This document shows, piece after piece, positions 1-9,250 of a stretch of DNA of 64,000 bases; the stretch's first letter is position 1; every line of letters begins with the position of its first letter. The notes beneath the pieces are model-generated. The model was not told the origin of the DNA. It did not search any database and saw nothing but the letters and a program-made list of their open reading frames with translations. A program made the translations under genes and the position numbers. This DNA comes from Microbacteriaceae bacterium (GTDB lineage: Bacteria > Actinomycetota > Actinomycetes > Actinomycetales > Microbacteriaceae), in NCBI GenBank assembly GCA_031177985.1, contig JAPSJW010000001.1, forward strand, positions 558,001-622,000, read 5' to 3'.

Positions 1-571
1 CGTCACCGTTCCCGTCGACGGAGTAGTGCTCCCAGGTGGACGGGATGAACTGCATCGGACCGACGGCGCGGTCCCAGACGGTGTCCCCGTCGAGTCGGCC
101 GCCGTCGCTGTCGGGCACCTCCTCGACCTCGCCGCCGTCGAGCGGCACCCCGACGATGCCGGGGCGGGCGACCCCATCCGTGCCGATCGCGGCTCCGCCG
201 AGTGTTCCGTGCTCGGACTCCACCAGGCCGATCGCGGCGAGTGTGTTCCAGCCGAGCCCGCAGGACGGCTCGCTCTGCTCGACACTGAGTGCGGCCCCGG
301 CGTAGGCCGCGAGGATGTGCTGCGGGATGTCCGTCTGATCCGACGTGCGGGCGAGCCAGGGCGGATCGGGGAGGTCGCTGATCGACGAGGCGCCCACTGT
401 TTCGGGTGCCGCGGTGGGCCCCGGTGCGGTGGTGGTCGGCTGCGCGGACGGAGCCGGGGCGGCGGCGTCGGTCGTCTGCGGAAGGAGCGCGGCCGCGGCG
501 AGGCAGCCCCCTCCGAGCACGACGAGGGCCCCGGTCGCGAGCGCCGGCAGCAGCGGGTATCGGGCGGTCAC
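1..571 (-). CDS. Lytic murein transglycosylase, C-terminus beyond the window
   Basis: This gene runs off the left edge, so only about 190 residues are visible. The GTG start at 571 overlaps the permease stop as GTGA. A hydrophobic segment near residues 7-28 suggests a signal peptide or anchor, followed by an Ala/Pro/Thr-rich linker. The later part carries the lytic transglycosylase core: a catalytic Glu in AAIGLVESEHGT and the AVGPMQFIPSTW motif. The family cleaves the MurNAc-GlcNAc bond of peptidoglycan outside the membrane. As last gene of the anchored-repeat transporter operon it may open the wall for surface proteins; that is inference. The family assignment is firm. Confidence 0.85.
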   Translation of the reverse strand, partial: MTARYPLLPALATGALVVLGGGCLAAAALLPQTTDAAAPAPSAQPTTTAPGPTAAPETVGASSISDLPDPPWLARTSDQTDIPQHILAAYAGAALSVEQSEPSCGLGWNTLAAIGLVESEHGTLGGAAIGTDGVARPGIVGVPLDGGEVEEVPDSDGGRLDGDTVWDRAVGPMQFIPSTWEHYSVDGNGD

Positions 572-1482
572 GAGGCGCCCTCCACCGCGGTGCGCAGTGT
601 CGCCTGACCAGCTCCAGGTTCGCCGCGGCGACGTCGAGAGCGGTGGACGCGCGCGAGCAGGCCTCGAGGCGAGAGGAACCAGGCGAGCAGAAAGGCGACG
701 GTGAGCACCAGCACGACCGTTCCGCCCGTCGGGAGGACCCACGACCAGGAGATGTAGAGCCCGACGAGTGCCGCCGAGGCGCCGATCAGGGGCGACAGCA
801 GCATCATCATGCCGAGCCGGTCGGTCAGCAGGCGGGCGGTCGCGGCCGGTGTGATGAGCAGCGCCAGCACCAGCACGTTGCCGATCGTCTGCACGCTGAT
901 CACGACCGCGAGGGTGACGAGCACGTACAGCACCAGATCGATGCGGAACACGGGAACGCCCATAGCGCGAGCCGACTCCCGGTCGAGGCTCACCGTCACC
1001 AGCTCCTTGTGCAGGGCGAACAGAGTCGCGAGCACGAGGAGGCTCGTGCCCGCGACCACCCAGAGGTCGGAGTCGGGGATTCCGGTGATGGACCCGAAGA
1101 GGAACTGCTGCAGGCTGCCGGCGTACCCCGGTGCCTGCGAGATGATCACGATGCCCAGCGCGAAGCTGCCGACGAAGAACACGCCGATGACCGAGTCTTC
1201 CTTCAGCCGCCGGTTCTGGGAGAAGATCGCGACGAGCACGGCGGTCAGGACACCGGCGATCGTGCCGCCGAGCACGAGGTTGCCGGAGACCACGAACGCG
1301 ACGGCGAGCCCGGGGAACACCGCGTGCGCGACCGCGTCGCCGATGAAGGCCATCCCGCGCAGCACGACGAAGCATCCGACGATGCCGCAGACGATCGACG
1401 ACATGACGGCCACCGCGAGCGCCTTGGGCAGGAACGCCAGGTCGGGGTTGAGCAGATCGGTGAGGAAGTCGAGAGGGCTCAT
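568..1482 (-). CDS. Anchored-repeat-type metal ABC transporter, permease subunit
   Basis: 304-residue integral membrane protein of the ZnuB/MntB (ABC-3) family with about eight hydrophobic segments. Characteristic stretches are GCFVVLRGMAFIGDAVAHAVFPG near the N-terminus and a late LITPAATARLLTDR motif. It would form the membrane channel for a divalent metal such as Zn or Mn. ATG at 1482 lies one base after the ATPase stop, so translation is probably coupled. It belongs with the preceding ATPase, binding protein and surface-repeat proteins. Family is certain; zinc as substrate is inferred from the upstream operator. Confidence 0.93.
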   Translation of the reverse strand: MSPLDFLTDLLNPDLAFLPKALAVAVMSSIVCGIVGCFVVLRGMAFIGDAVAHAVFPGLAVAFVVSGNLVLGGTIAGVLTAVLVAIFSQNRRLKEDSVIGVFFVGSFALGIVIISQAPGYAGSLQQFLFGSITGIPDSDLWVVAGTSLLVLATLFALHKELVTVSLDRESARAMGVPVFRIDLVLYVLVTLAVVISVQTIGNVLVLALLITPAATARLLTDRLGMMMLLSPLIGASAALVGLYISWSWVLPTGGTVVLVLTVAFLLAWFLSPRGLLARVHRSRRRRGEPGAGQATLRTAVEGAS

Positions 1483-1483
1483 G

Positions 1484-2229
<746 letters not shown>

Positions 2230-2233
<4 letters not shown>

Positions 2234-3210
2234 GAGGCGTCCTCGGTGCCGGCGGCGGTTCGGCCGGCCAGTGCGCGCCGCTTCGCGCGGCCGCCCCGCA
2301 CCACGACGACGGCAATCCCGGCGACCAGCGCCACCGCTACGAGGCCGATGAGGCTCAAGAGGACGGGGATCAGCGGACTGGGCGACTCCTCGGTCGCCGT
2401 CGGCGCTGCGGCGTCGGTGTTCTCCGGTGCAGGCTCGGCAGCCGTCTCGGAACCGCCCCAGCTCGCGGCGAGCGCCTCGGCGGGAGCGGTGGAGGAGCCG
2501 ACGGCGAAGCGCACGACCTGGGTGTCGCTCACCGTCGATCCGTCGATGAGGTCGGCCTCGGCGGTGAGCTCGAGCAGGTAGACGCCCGGCTCGGTGAAGA
2601 CCCAATTCGCGTGCGTGTGCGTGTTCACGTCGACCCACGCAGACTGCGCCTCCTCGACCCTGGAGTCGAAGAGCACCTGCGGTTCGCCGAACGACCCGGA
2701 CTGCAGGTACACCGTCACGGTGCCCGGACCTTCGGCGCCGGTGAGCGAGAGGGTGATGCCGCGGTCGATCGTCTCCATCACCTCGGGGTCCTGCGTGTTC
2801 CAGCCGAGCCAGACCACATCCGGATCCTGGGTCTGCGGCACCACCCAGACCGGTGCACCGGGTGCGGCGCCGAGGAACTCGTAGGCGGGGTCGTCGGGAA
2901 CCGTCAGCTGCCCCTCGTCGAGCACGTGCAGCACCGTCTCGTCGGGATAGCGCCACACGCTCGTGGCGTTCGCGTCGGCCTTGGCGACGTCGTCGTGCAC
3001 GAGGAAGGTCCACTCGCCGTCGACGAACTTGGGGCCCATGTCGACGTGACCCGCGTCGAGCACGCGCTCGCCGCGCACGACCGCCATGCCGGAGTCGAGC
3101 GTCTGGTCGAGCTCGTCGTCGGTCTGCGCGGTGGCCTGCGGGGCGACCGCGAGCACGAGGGCGGCGGTGATCACGGCCGCGGAGCGTCGAGGTGCGAAGC
3201 GGGATCGCAT
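2230..3210 (-). CDS. Surface-anchored choice-of-anchor M domain protein (single repeat)
   Basis: 326 residues: signal peptide (RRSAAVITAALVLAVAPQATA), one choice-of-anchor M domain in normal order at about residues 45-225, an Ala/Pro/Glu/Thr linker, and a C-terminal membrane helix (about 275-305) followed by an Arg/Lys-rich tail. Repeat landmarks are AGHVDMG, FLGAAPGAPVWVVPQTQ, WLGWNT, GPGTVTVYLQ, HTHANWVF and FAVG. It would be held in the membrane facing outwards. The start shares one base with the binding-protein stop (TGATG). Conserved His residues in the repeats could bind metal; that is inference. Related architectures accompany this transporter type across Actinobacteria. Confidence 0.88.
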
Positions 3211-4772
3211 CAGCGGTGTCCTTCCGGGATGAGGCAGTCGTGGAGACTGTCGGCGTTGAAGCGCATCATCGAGGCGTAGTCGGTGACGCGGTCGTCGAAG
3301 GTGTCGCCGTAGATGGGGCAGACGTCGACCCCGAGTTGCGCGGCGACCTCGCCGAGGGTCGATGAGCGGGAGGCGAGGTTCGGCTCGAGGAAGACCGCCG
3401 GCACGTCGAGGCTCCGAATGGTCTCCAGCAGCTTGCGACGGTCGGCGAGCGAGGGCTCCACCGCCGGGTTCGGGGTCACGAACCCTGCGATCTGCACCGA
3501 GTAGGCGTGGGCGAGGTAGCCGAAGGCGTCGTGCGTCGTGATGAGGTACCGGTGCTCCTCGGGGATCTGCCCGATCCGCTCCTCGACATAGGCGTCGACC
3601 TGCTCGAGCTCCCGCAGATAGTGCTCGGCGTTCGCCCGGTACTCGCGGGCTCCGTCCGGATCGACGCCGATGAGGGTGTCGCGGATGAGCTGCACGTAGG
3701 ACATGCCGTTGTGCACGTCCTGCCAGAGGTGCGGGTCGATCTCCCCGTGCACGTGACGTCCGAGCACGGCCTGCGGAAGCTGATGCACGGGCGAGCCCGC
3801 TCGGCCGAGGAATGAGAACTGCTGTCCTGCGGGGATCTCGTCGAGCGCCTTCGCCGGCACGTCGAAGACGACGTCGTCTGGGGCGAACGACTGCTGGGTG
3901 CTGTCCCCGCCGCCCTCGGCGTCGTAGCGCACCGAGAGCGCACCGTCGTCGAGGTCGGCGGTGATGTCGGCGTGACCCTGGTCGAGCACGGTCGCGCCCG
4001 CTCGCCCCGCGCGGTCGGGTCGCACGCCGACCGCGAAGGTGTAGGTCGCAGTGTCCAGGTGAACCGGCCGGGCGGTCTCCTCCACCTGCAGCTTCGACTC
4101 GATGCCGATCGTGTAGACGCCGGGCTCGGTGAATGCCCACGACAGGTGCGTGTGCGCATCCACCGGAAGCGCCATCGTGTCGTCGCGGTACCCGTTCGTG
4201 GCATCGAACCCGTCGGAGGAGTCGAAGTAGACGTCGGTGTCGCCGAAGGTGCCGGTGAGATAGCCGAAGACGTCGCCCGGGCCTTGGACATCCGTCATCG
4301 ACACGAGCACCTGCGAGGTGCGATCGGCGCCGTACTGCTCTCCTTCGCCGTGCGCGCGAAGCCCCAGCCACACGGTGTCGAGGTTGATGTTCTCGACCAG
4401 AGGGATGAGTTCTGCGGCGTACTTCACCGACTCCTCGGCGAGCGATACGCTCACCGCGTCGTCGGCGAGATTCGCGTCGAGCGTCTTGATGATGTTGTGC
4501 TGCTCGAGCAGGGCGTAGTTGCTGAAGGCGACGTCGGCGTAGACCACGTTGCGGGCATCGCGCAGCGTCGGCTCATAGGCGTGCGGGTCGGCGCCGTCCG
4601 GAACGAGGGAGGCGACCTGCACCCGATCGCCGCCGACGTTCTCGACGAGGTCGCGGAGCAACCCCGTCGTGGTCACGACCTGGAGGCGGTCGTCGTCGGG
4701 CTCGAGCAGGGGAGGGGCGGCGCAGCCGGTCAGCAGCAGTGCTGCCGCTGTGACTGAGGCCAGGCGTCTCAC
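3210..4772 (-). CDS. Anchored-repeat ABC transporter metal-binding lipoprotein with inserted M domain
   Basis: 520 residues, far longer than the roughly 300 of ZnuA/MntC. A lipobox (LLLTGC, Cys17) tethers it to the membrane. The ZnuA scaffold is split. The first half has the metal His in ADPHAYEP (His64). The second half resumes near residue 337 with GRHVHGEIDPHLW, a further His in ITTHDAFGYLA and an Asp in PIYGDTFDD. About 210 residues in between form a choice-of-anchor M domain, but with its second half (WLGL, GPG, HTHLSWAF, FAVG) before its first half (GHADI, FLGRAGSPV, LPQ). GTG at 4772 overlaps the upstream stop as GTGA. Expected role: extracellular capture of Zn or Mn and delivery to the permease. 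Confidence 0.92.
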   Translation of the reverse strand: MRRLASVTAAALLLTGCAAPPLLEPDDDRLQVVTTTGLLRDLVENVGGDRVQVASLVPDGADPHAYEPTLRDARNVVYADVAFSNYALLEQHNIIKTLDANLADDAVSVSLAEESVKYAAELIPLVENINLDTVWLGLRAHGEGEQYGADRTSQVLVSMTDVQGPGDVFGYLTGTFGDTDVYFDSSDGFDATNGYRDDTMALPVDAHTHLSWAFTEPGVYTIGIESKLQVEETARPVHLDTATYTFAVGVRPDRAGRAGATVLDQGHADITADLDDGALSVRYDAEGGGDSTQQSFAPDDVVFDVPAKALDEIPAGQQFSFLGRAGSPVHQLPQAVLGRHVHGEIDPHLWQDVHNGMSYVQLIRDTLIGVDPDGAREYRANAEHYLRELEQVDAYVEERIGQIPEEHRYLITTHDAFGYLAHAYSVQIAGFVTPNPAVEPSLADRRKLLETIRSLDVPAVFLEPNLASRSSTLGEVAAQLGVDVCPIYGDTFDDRVTDYASMMRFNADSLHDCLIPEGHR

Positions 4773-7447
4773 GTCGGGCTCCTAGTCGAACGCCACCAGA
4801 GAATGGCGGTGCCGGCTGCCCCCAGGAGGAGCAGGAGGCCGAGGACGCTGAGCAGGAGGGGCACAGTCTCGTCGCCGACCAGTTGGGGCGTGCTGGCGAC
4901 GCCGGTGTCGGCGTCGCGGTCGATGGCGCTCACGGAAGTGCCGCCCGCGGCATCCGCTCTCGCCTGCGACGCAGCGAGCAGGTTCTCGTCATCCAGCTGC
5001 AAGGGTCGTGGAGCCGGACCGCACGCGGAAGCCGGAAGAGCCGTGGCGGGATCGACGGCGCCGACCGCGATCGTCAGCGTCTCGGTATCGGTCGACACGC
5101 TGCCGTCGGCGAGGGTCGCCGTCTGACTCATCGTGAGTCGGTAGACGCCCTGCTCGGAGAAGGCCCAGTTGGCGTGCGCGTGCACCCCCAGCGGGATGTC
5201 GTAACGGCCCCCGCCGTCGAACACCATGGTCTGCACTCCGCCGAACGGTCCGGCGAGGTACACCGTGACGGCGCCCGGCCCGTCGACCCGGTCGAGCGTC
5301 CAGGCGACCGGGCCACGGGTGTTGCCGGCGTTCAGCGACTCCGTGTTCCAGCCGAGCCAGATGAGCGCGGCATTCTGCGTCTGGGGAACCTGCCAAAGGG
5401 TCGAGCCGCCCGGGCCGACCTGCTCGTAGCCGCCGGGAAGGGTCACCGACGACTCGGGCTTCAGCCACAGCACGACGCCCTCGGGCTCGCGGTACACCTT
5501 CGAGCCGCCGGTGTCATCGCCCACCAGGGACTGCAGAGCGCCGTCGACGATGCGGGAGGCGTAGTCGATGTGGCCCGAGGAGAGGATGGTTGCGGACGCG
5601 GTGCATTGCGTCGCGGCGACCTGCTGGGCCGGAGGCGACTGATCAGTCGGGGCCGGTGGCGGAGGCGGGGGAGTGCCCCCCGGAGCGCCGCCGACGGTCT
5701 CCTCGCATTCTGCAGGGTCCACGTCGAGCACGTCTGCCTCGCCCACGGTCATCGCGACCACGAAGCGCTCGGCGACCGCCTGACCCGACGCGAGCGTCGC
5801 CGCCCGGTCGAAGGCGAGGCAGTACAGGCCCTCGGCGGAGAAGGCCCACGAGCCGTGGGCGTGGGTGTTCGGCGCGATCGTGAACCGGTCGGCGACGTCG
5901 ATGCCGTCGGCGGTGGAGAACAGCACATCCACCGCGCCGAGCACCGTCGACGAGGGCTGGTAGAGGAAGAACTCTCCGGGCCCCTCGACCGCGGCCAGGC
6001 CCCAGGCGACGCCGCCGGATGTGGCGCCCGCCGCAATCGACTCGGTCGACCAGCCCGGCCAGAGGAGGCCGGGCTGCTGCACATGCGAGAGCTGCCAGAG
6101 GGGATCGCCCGGATCGCCGAGGAACGAGAAGGTGGGCGACGTCGGGATCACGGTGCGGGCGCTCGGCAATACCTGCAGCACGGTGTGCGCCGGGTCCCGC
6201 CAGACCGGTTCGCTCGATTCCGTCGTGTCCTTGACGCGGCTCACCAGCGCGTCGTCCTCGATCAGCGCCGCGATGTCGACGTGGCCGTCGTTGAGCACGG
6301 TCGCGCCCGCCTCGTTGACGGTGCCGTTCGGCACGTCCCATTCGCCGCCGGGCTCCTGGGTGTCGGGCTCGACCACCACGAGGTCATCCCACCCGAGCAG
6401 GGACCCGTCCCGATGCTCGACGACTACACGATGGGCACCGGGCGCGGTGTTCGACGACAGGGGCACCTGGATGTCCCCCGACGGGTCTGCCCGATGCCAG
6501 CCGAGCCAGTGGGTGTCGTCCAGCCACGCCGACACCCACTGGCCGGCTTCCTGCCCGCCGAGTTGGAGGCGGGCGGTCTGCCCCTGCAGCACCCGATCGG
6601 GGGCGGTCACTCCACCGCGCTCGGCCTCGGAGAGTTCGCCGGCCGGGTGCGGAGTGGTATCCGGTTCGGTGGGCTGCTCGTCGGGATCCGTCCCGCACGC
6701 TGCGGCGTCTGCTGCGGACACATCGGTGCGACCGACGGCGAACGCGAGCGTGAACTCGTGACGTGTCGGCGAGCCGGTCACGTCGATCGCCGTCTGCGCG
6801 AAGTCGAGGCAGTACTGGCCCTCCGCCGTGAAGACCCAGGAGCCATGCGCGTGGGTGTTCGGCGGGATCCGCGTCGTGTCCTCGGCCGTCACTCCGTCGC
6901 GGGAGCCGAACACCACGCGCTCTTCGCCGAGGCCACCCACCGACATCATGAGGATCAAGTCACCGGGGCCGTCCACGCCGCGCAGCGTCCAGTCCACGCC
7001 ATCCGGTGCAGCTTCGAGAGGGAGTTCCTCGGTCGACCAGCCCGGCCAGAGCAGCCCGGGCTGCTGGATTTCGGGCAGGATCCACAGCGGGTCGCCCGGC
7101 CCGCCAAGGAAGGCGAAGGCCGGATCGTCAGGGACAACAGTCTCGGCTTCGGGACGGACCTGGAGTATCACCTCGTCCGCGGCATAGCGGCGTTCCTGGT
7201 CGCCGCTCGTGTCCCGGATCACGACGCCGAGGTCGTCGCCCGGACTCGTCGAGGCGATGTCGATGTGGCCGTCGTTCAGCACGACGGAGCCCGCGCCGGT
7301 CGTCCAGCCGTGCGGAACCTCCCAGATCGGCTCGGCGGCCAGGGAGGCGCTGCCGGGCGCGAGGACGAGGGTGAGGGCCAGCGCGCCGAGGAGCGGAGCG
7401 GCGGCTGAGCCGAGGAGGGGCGCGGGGGCTCGGGTGCCTTCGGGCAT
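4769..7447 (-). CDS. Large surface-anchored protein with three choice-of-anchor M domains
   Basis: 892 residues from ATG 7447. There is a signal peptide, then M domains at roughly residues 50-235, 380-565 and 620-800. A beta-rich module lies between the first and second, and a Pro-rich linker precedes the third. Each domain repeats GHIDIA/GHVDIA/GHIDYA, FLG-GDPLW or TLWQVPQTQ, W-GW-T, GPG and HAHGSWxF/HAHANWAF. The C-terminus is a leucine-rich membrane helix (LLLSVLGLLLLL) with a short basic tail. ATG 7447 is chosen over an in-frame start at 7561 because the operator palindrome at 7513-7533 would otherwise lie inside the gene, and because GGAAAG precedes 7447. First gene of the operon. Confidence 0.88.
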   Translation of the reverse strand: MPEGTRAPAPLLGSAAAPLLGALALTLVLAPGSASLAAEPIWEVPHGWTTGAGSVVLNDGHIDIASTSPGDDLGVVIRDTSGDQERRYAADEVILQVRPEAETVVPDDPAFAFLGGPGDPLWILPEIQQPGLLWPGWSTEELPLEAAPDGVDWTLRGVDGPGDLILMMSVGGLGEERVVFGSRDGVTAEDTTRIPPNTHAHGSWVFTAEGQYCLDFAQTAIDVTGSPTRHEFTLAFAVGRTDVSAADAAACGTDPDEQPTEPDTTPHPAGELSEAERGGVTAPDRVLQGQTARLQLGGQEAGQWVSAWLDDTHWLGWHRADPSGDIQVPLSSNTAPGAHRVVVEHRDGSLLGWDDLVVVEPDTQEPGGEWDVPNGTVNEAGATVLNDGHVDIAALIEDDALVSRVKDTTESSEPVWRDPAHTVLQVLPSARTVIPTSPTFSFLGDPGDPLWQLSHVQQPGLLWPGWSTESIAAGATSGGVAWGLAAVEGPGEFFLYQPSSTVLGAVDVLFSTADGIDVADRFTIAPNTHAHGSWAFSAEGLYCLAFDRAATLASGQAVAERFVVAMTVGEADVLDVDPAECEETVGGAPGGTPPPPPPAPTDQSPPAQQVAATQCTASATILSSGHIDYASRIVDGALQSLVGDDTGGSKVYREPEGVVLWLKPESSVTLPGGYEQVGPGGSTLWQVPQTQNAALIWLGWNTESLNAGNTRGPVAWTLDRVDGPGAVTVYLAGPFGGVQTMVFDGGGRYDIPLGVHAHANWAFSEQGVYRLTMSQTATLADGSVSTDTETLTIAVGAVDPATALPASACGPAPRPLQLDDENLLAASQARADAAGGTSVSAIDRDADTGVASTPQLVGDETVPLLLSVLGLLLLLGAAGTAILWWRSTRSPT

Positions 7448-7512
7448 GGGACTTTCCGTGGTCGAGACAGGCGGCGGATGCGAGGACACGGGCGTCCACC
7501 TGCGCCTATTGA

Positions 7513-7568
7513 GAACGGTTATGAGAACCGTTCGCAGTAATGAGACCAGCCTTTCCCACATCTGTCAA
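7513..7568 (-). promoter_or_regulatory. Fur/Zur-like operator and promoter of the anchored-repeat operon
   Basis: A perfect inverted repeat has 8-bp arms GAACGGTT (7513-7520) and AACCGTTC (7526-7533) around ATGAG. Read differently, it is a direct repeat of TGAGAACsGTT with a 12-bp period (7510-7520 and 7522-7532), the overlapping layout usual for Fur-superfamily boxes. A TTGACA -35 candidate lies at 7568-7563 on the minus strand; no good -10 is evident. It sits 66 bp upstream of the first gene. Zn control by Zur is the most likely reading given the ZnuABC-like genes, but Mn or Fe regulators are not excluded. Confidence 0.6.
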
Positions 7569-7591
7569 ACCGGGCGAACTCTGCGCCCACA

Positions 7592-7626
7592 GAAAAGGAG
7601 GCGGCCCTCCGAAGAGGACCGCCTCC
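7592..7626 (-). terminator. Rho-independent terminator of the DUF305 gene
   Basis: The stem runs 7597-7609 with 7614-7626: GGAGGCGG pairs with CCGCCTCC and CCTC with GAGG, separated by one mismatch, around a short loop. On the minus strand it is followed by TTTTCT, a U-tract about 80 bases after the DUF305 stop codon. Confidence 0.75.
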
Positions 7627-7705
7627 GATAGCGCCCGGATTCAGGCCGCGATGCTGGCGCGCTCGTCGTAGTGGTCGCCGGCCCGCTCGCACCCTTCTCT
7701 CTGTA

Positions 7706-8284
7706 CTAGAGCCCGCCGAGCAGCTCCCGCATGAGGGTGATCTCCTCACCCTGCGTCTCGATGATCGTCTCCGCGAGGTCGACCGCGTCGGCGTTCACGC
7801 CGTCATTCATCTGCGCCCGCGCCATCGTGATCGCGCCTTCGTGGTGCTCGATCATCTGCTCGAGGAACAGCCGCGACGCCTCAGCGCCCTCCGCGGACTC
7901 GAGAGCCCCGAGGTCGTCGTCGGACATCATCCCTTCGTGAGAGCCTCCGGAGTGACCGGCGTGCCCTCCGCCCCACTCCTCGAGCCATCCGCTCATCGTG
8001 TCGATCTCGGGACCCTGTGCGGCCTTGATCTGCTCCGCGAGCTCGGCGACGGCGGGGTCGACTCCGTCCTTCGCGAGCAGGAGGTCGGACATTTCGATCG
8101 CCTGCTCGTGGTGCGCCTTCATGCCCGCGGCGAAGGCGACGTCGGCGTCATTGTGACCGGCAGGCGCCGATTCGCCCGCTGGCGTCGGGTCGTGATCCAT
8201 GTCGTCCGAGCCGGGGGCCGCGCAGCCGGTGAGCGCGAGGCTCGTGCCGAGAGCGGCGGCCAGGGCGAGAGTGCGGATGCGCAT
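7706..8284 (-). CDS. DUF305 lipoprotein, probably copper-responsive
   Basis: 192 residues from ATG 8284, preceded by GAAAGGAC. A lipobox (LALTGC) predicts a membrane-anchored lipoprotein. The DUF305 fold is recognisable by two matching His-rich halves: AAGMKAHHEQAIEMSDLLL and LEQMIEHHEGAITMARAQM, each a helix with paired His and Met. The linker holds GGGHAGHSGGSHEGMM, also rich in His and Met. DUF305 proteins are ferritin-like helical bundles often encoded beside copper genes. The CsoR-like site just upstream supports a role in copper binding or buffering outside the membrane; that role is inference. Confidence 0.9.
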   Translation of the reverse strand: MRIRTLALAAALGTSLALTGCAAPGSDDMDHDPTPAGESAPAGHNDADVAFAAGMKAHHEQAIEMSDLLLAKDGVDPAVAELAEQIKAAQGPEIDTMSGWLEEWGGGHAGHSGGSHEGMMSDDDLGALESAEGAEASRLFLEQMIEHHEGAITMARAQMNDGVNADAVDLAETIIETQGEEITLMRELLGGL

Positions 8285-8318
8285 CGCGAGCGTCCTTTCT
8301 CGAGTGAGTGGTGCGACC

Positions 8319-8337
8319 ACTATACCCCCCAGGGGTA
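8319..8337 (-). promoter_or_regulatory. CsoR-like copper operator overlapping the DUF305 promoter
   Basis: TACCCC-CCA-GGGGTA (8323-8337) is a perfect 6-3-6 palindrome of the G/C-tract type bound by CsoR-family copper repressors. The minus-strand -10 hexamer TATAGT (8324-8319) overlaps its end, so a bound repressor would block the DUF305 promoter. No csoR gene lies in this window. Confidence 0.6.
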
Positions 8338-8362
8338 ATTGTGCGGCGAGTTGTCTGTCAGC

Positions 8363-9250
8363 ATGGAGCGGATGACCCGCCTCGACATCGCTCCGGAGCT
8401 CGTGCGCCGTCTGGTCGACGCGCAGTTCCCGCAGTGGTCGCACCTCGACATCCGCCCGGTCGCCGAGAGCGGATGGGACAACCGCACGTTCCGCCTCGGC
8501 CATGAGTTCGTGGTGCGGATGCCGAGCGCGGCGGGCTACGAGCCGCAGGTCGACAAGGAGCACCGCTGGCTGCCGGTGCTGGCCTCACGGCTGCCGCTGC
8601 CCATCCCCGTGCCGATCGCGCGGGGGCGGCCCGGGGAGGGCTACCCCTTCGAGTGGTCGGTGTACCCGTGGATCGACGGGGAGCCCGCTCGCCGGGACCG
8701 CATCGCCGACCTGCCGCGCTTCGCCGAGCAGCTCGCCGCGTTCCTGCGCGAACTGCGGGCCGTGCCCGCCGACGGCGGTCCGCGCCCGGGGCTGCACAGC
8801 GCCTACCGCGGTGGGCCGCTCGAGCACTACGACGCCGAGACCCGCGCGGCGCTCGTCGCCCTCGAGGGACAGGTCGACACCTCCGCCGCTCGGGCCATCT
8901 GGGACGAAGCGCTCGCCTCGCCGTTCGAGGGATCGCCGGTGTGGTTCCACGGCGACATCGCGGTCGGCAATCTGCTCGTCCGCGAGGGGGAACTCGCCGC
9001 CGTGCTCGACTTCGGCTGCGCGGGGGTCGGCGATCCCGCCTGCGACGGCGTCATCGCATGGACCCTCTTCGATGCGGAAGCCGCCGCTGTCTACCGCGAG
9101 GCGCTCGGGGTCGATGAGGCGACGTGGGCGCGCGCCCGCGGGTGGGCGGTCTGGAAGGCGCTCATCGTCATCCGCGATGCAGACGTGCTGCCGAACGGGG
9201 CTCTCGTCGAGCATCGGGCGGCGCTCGCGAGGCTGCTCGAGGAGCGCTAG
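8363..9250 (+). CDS. Aminoglycoside phosphotransferase (APH) family kinase
   Basis: 295 residues. APH kinase landmarks are visible: the nucleotide-binding lobe with SGWDNRTFRLG and VVRMPSAAGYEPQVDKEHRWLP, the catalytic loop WFHGDIAVGNLLV (Asp base, Asn Mg ligand), and the metal-binding DFGCAGVGDPACD. The family transfers phosphate from ATP to small molecules; the sequence does not identify the substrate, and most chromosomal copies are not resistance genes. ATG 8363 is chosen; ATG 8372 with GGAG in front is almost as good. Divergent from DUF305, and its last 4 bases overlap the end of the convergent MarR gene. Confidence 0.85.
   Translation: MERMTRLDIAPELVRRLVDAQFPQWSHLDIRPVAESGWDNRTFRLGHEFVVRMPSAAGYEPQVDKEHRWLPVLASRLPLPIPVPIARGRPGEGYPFEWSVYPWIDGEPARRDRIADLPRFAEQLAAFLRELRAVPADGGPRPGLHSAYRGGPLEHYDAETRAALVALEGQVDTSAARAIWDEALASPFEGSPVWFHGDIAVGNLLVREGELAAVLDFGCAGVGDPACDGVIAWTLFDAEAAAVYREALGVDEATWARARGWAVWKALIVIRDADVLPNGALVEHRAALARLLEER

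Noticed and set aside
7448-7561. A longer start at 7561 for the large M-domain protein
   Set aside because: It would place the operator palindrome and the promoter inside the coding region and adds a basic, non-signal-like N-terminus before the real signal peptide.
8363-9250. Antibiotic resistance gene
   Set aside because: The APH fold is clear but nothing shows an aminoglycoside substrate; most chromosomal members act on other molecules.
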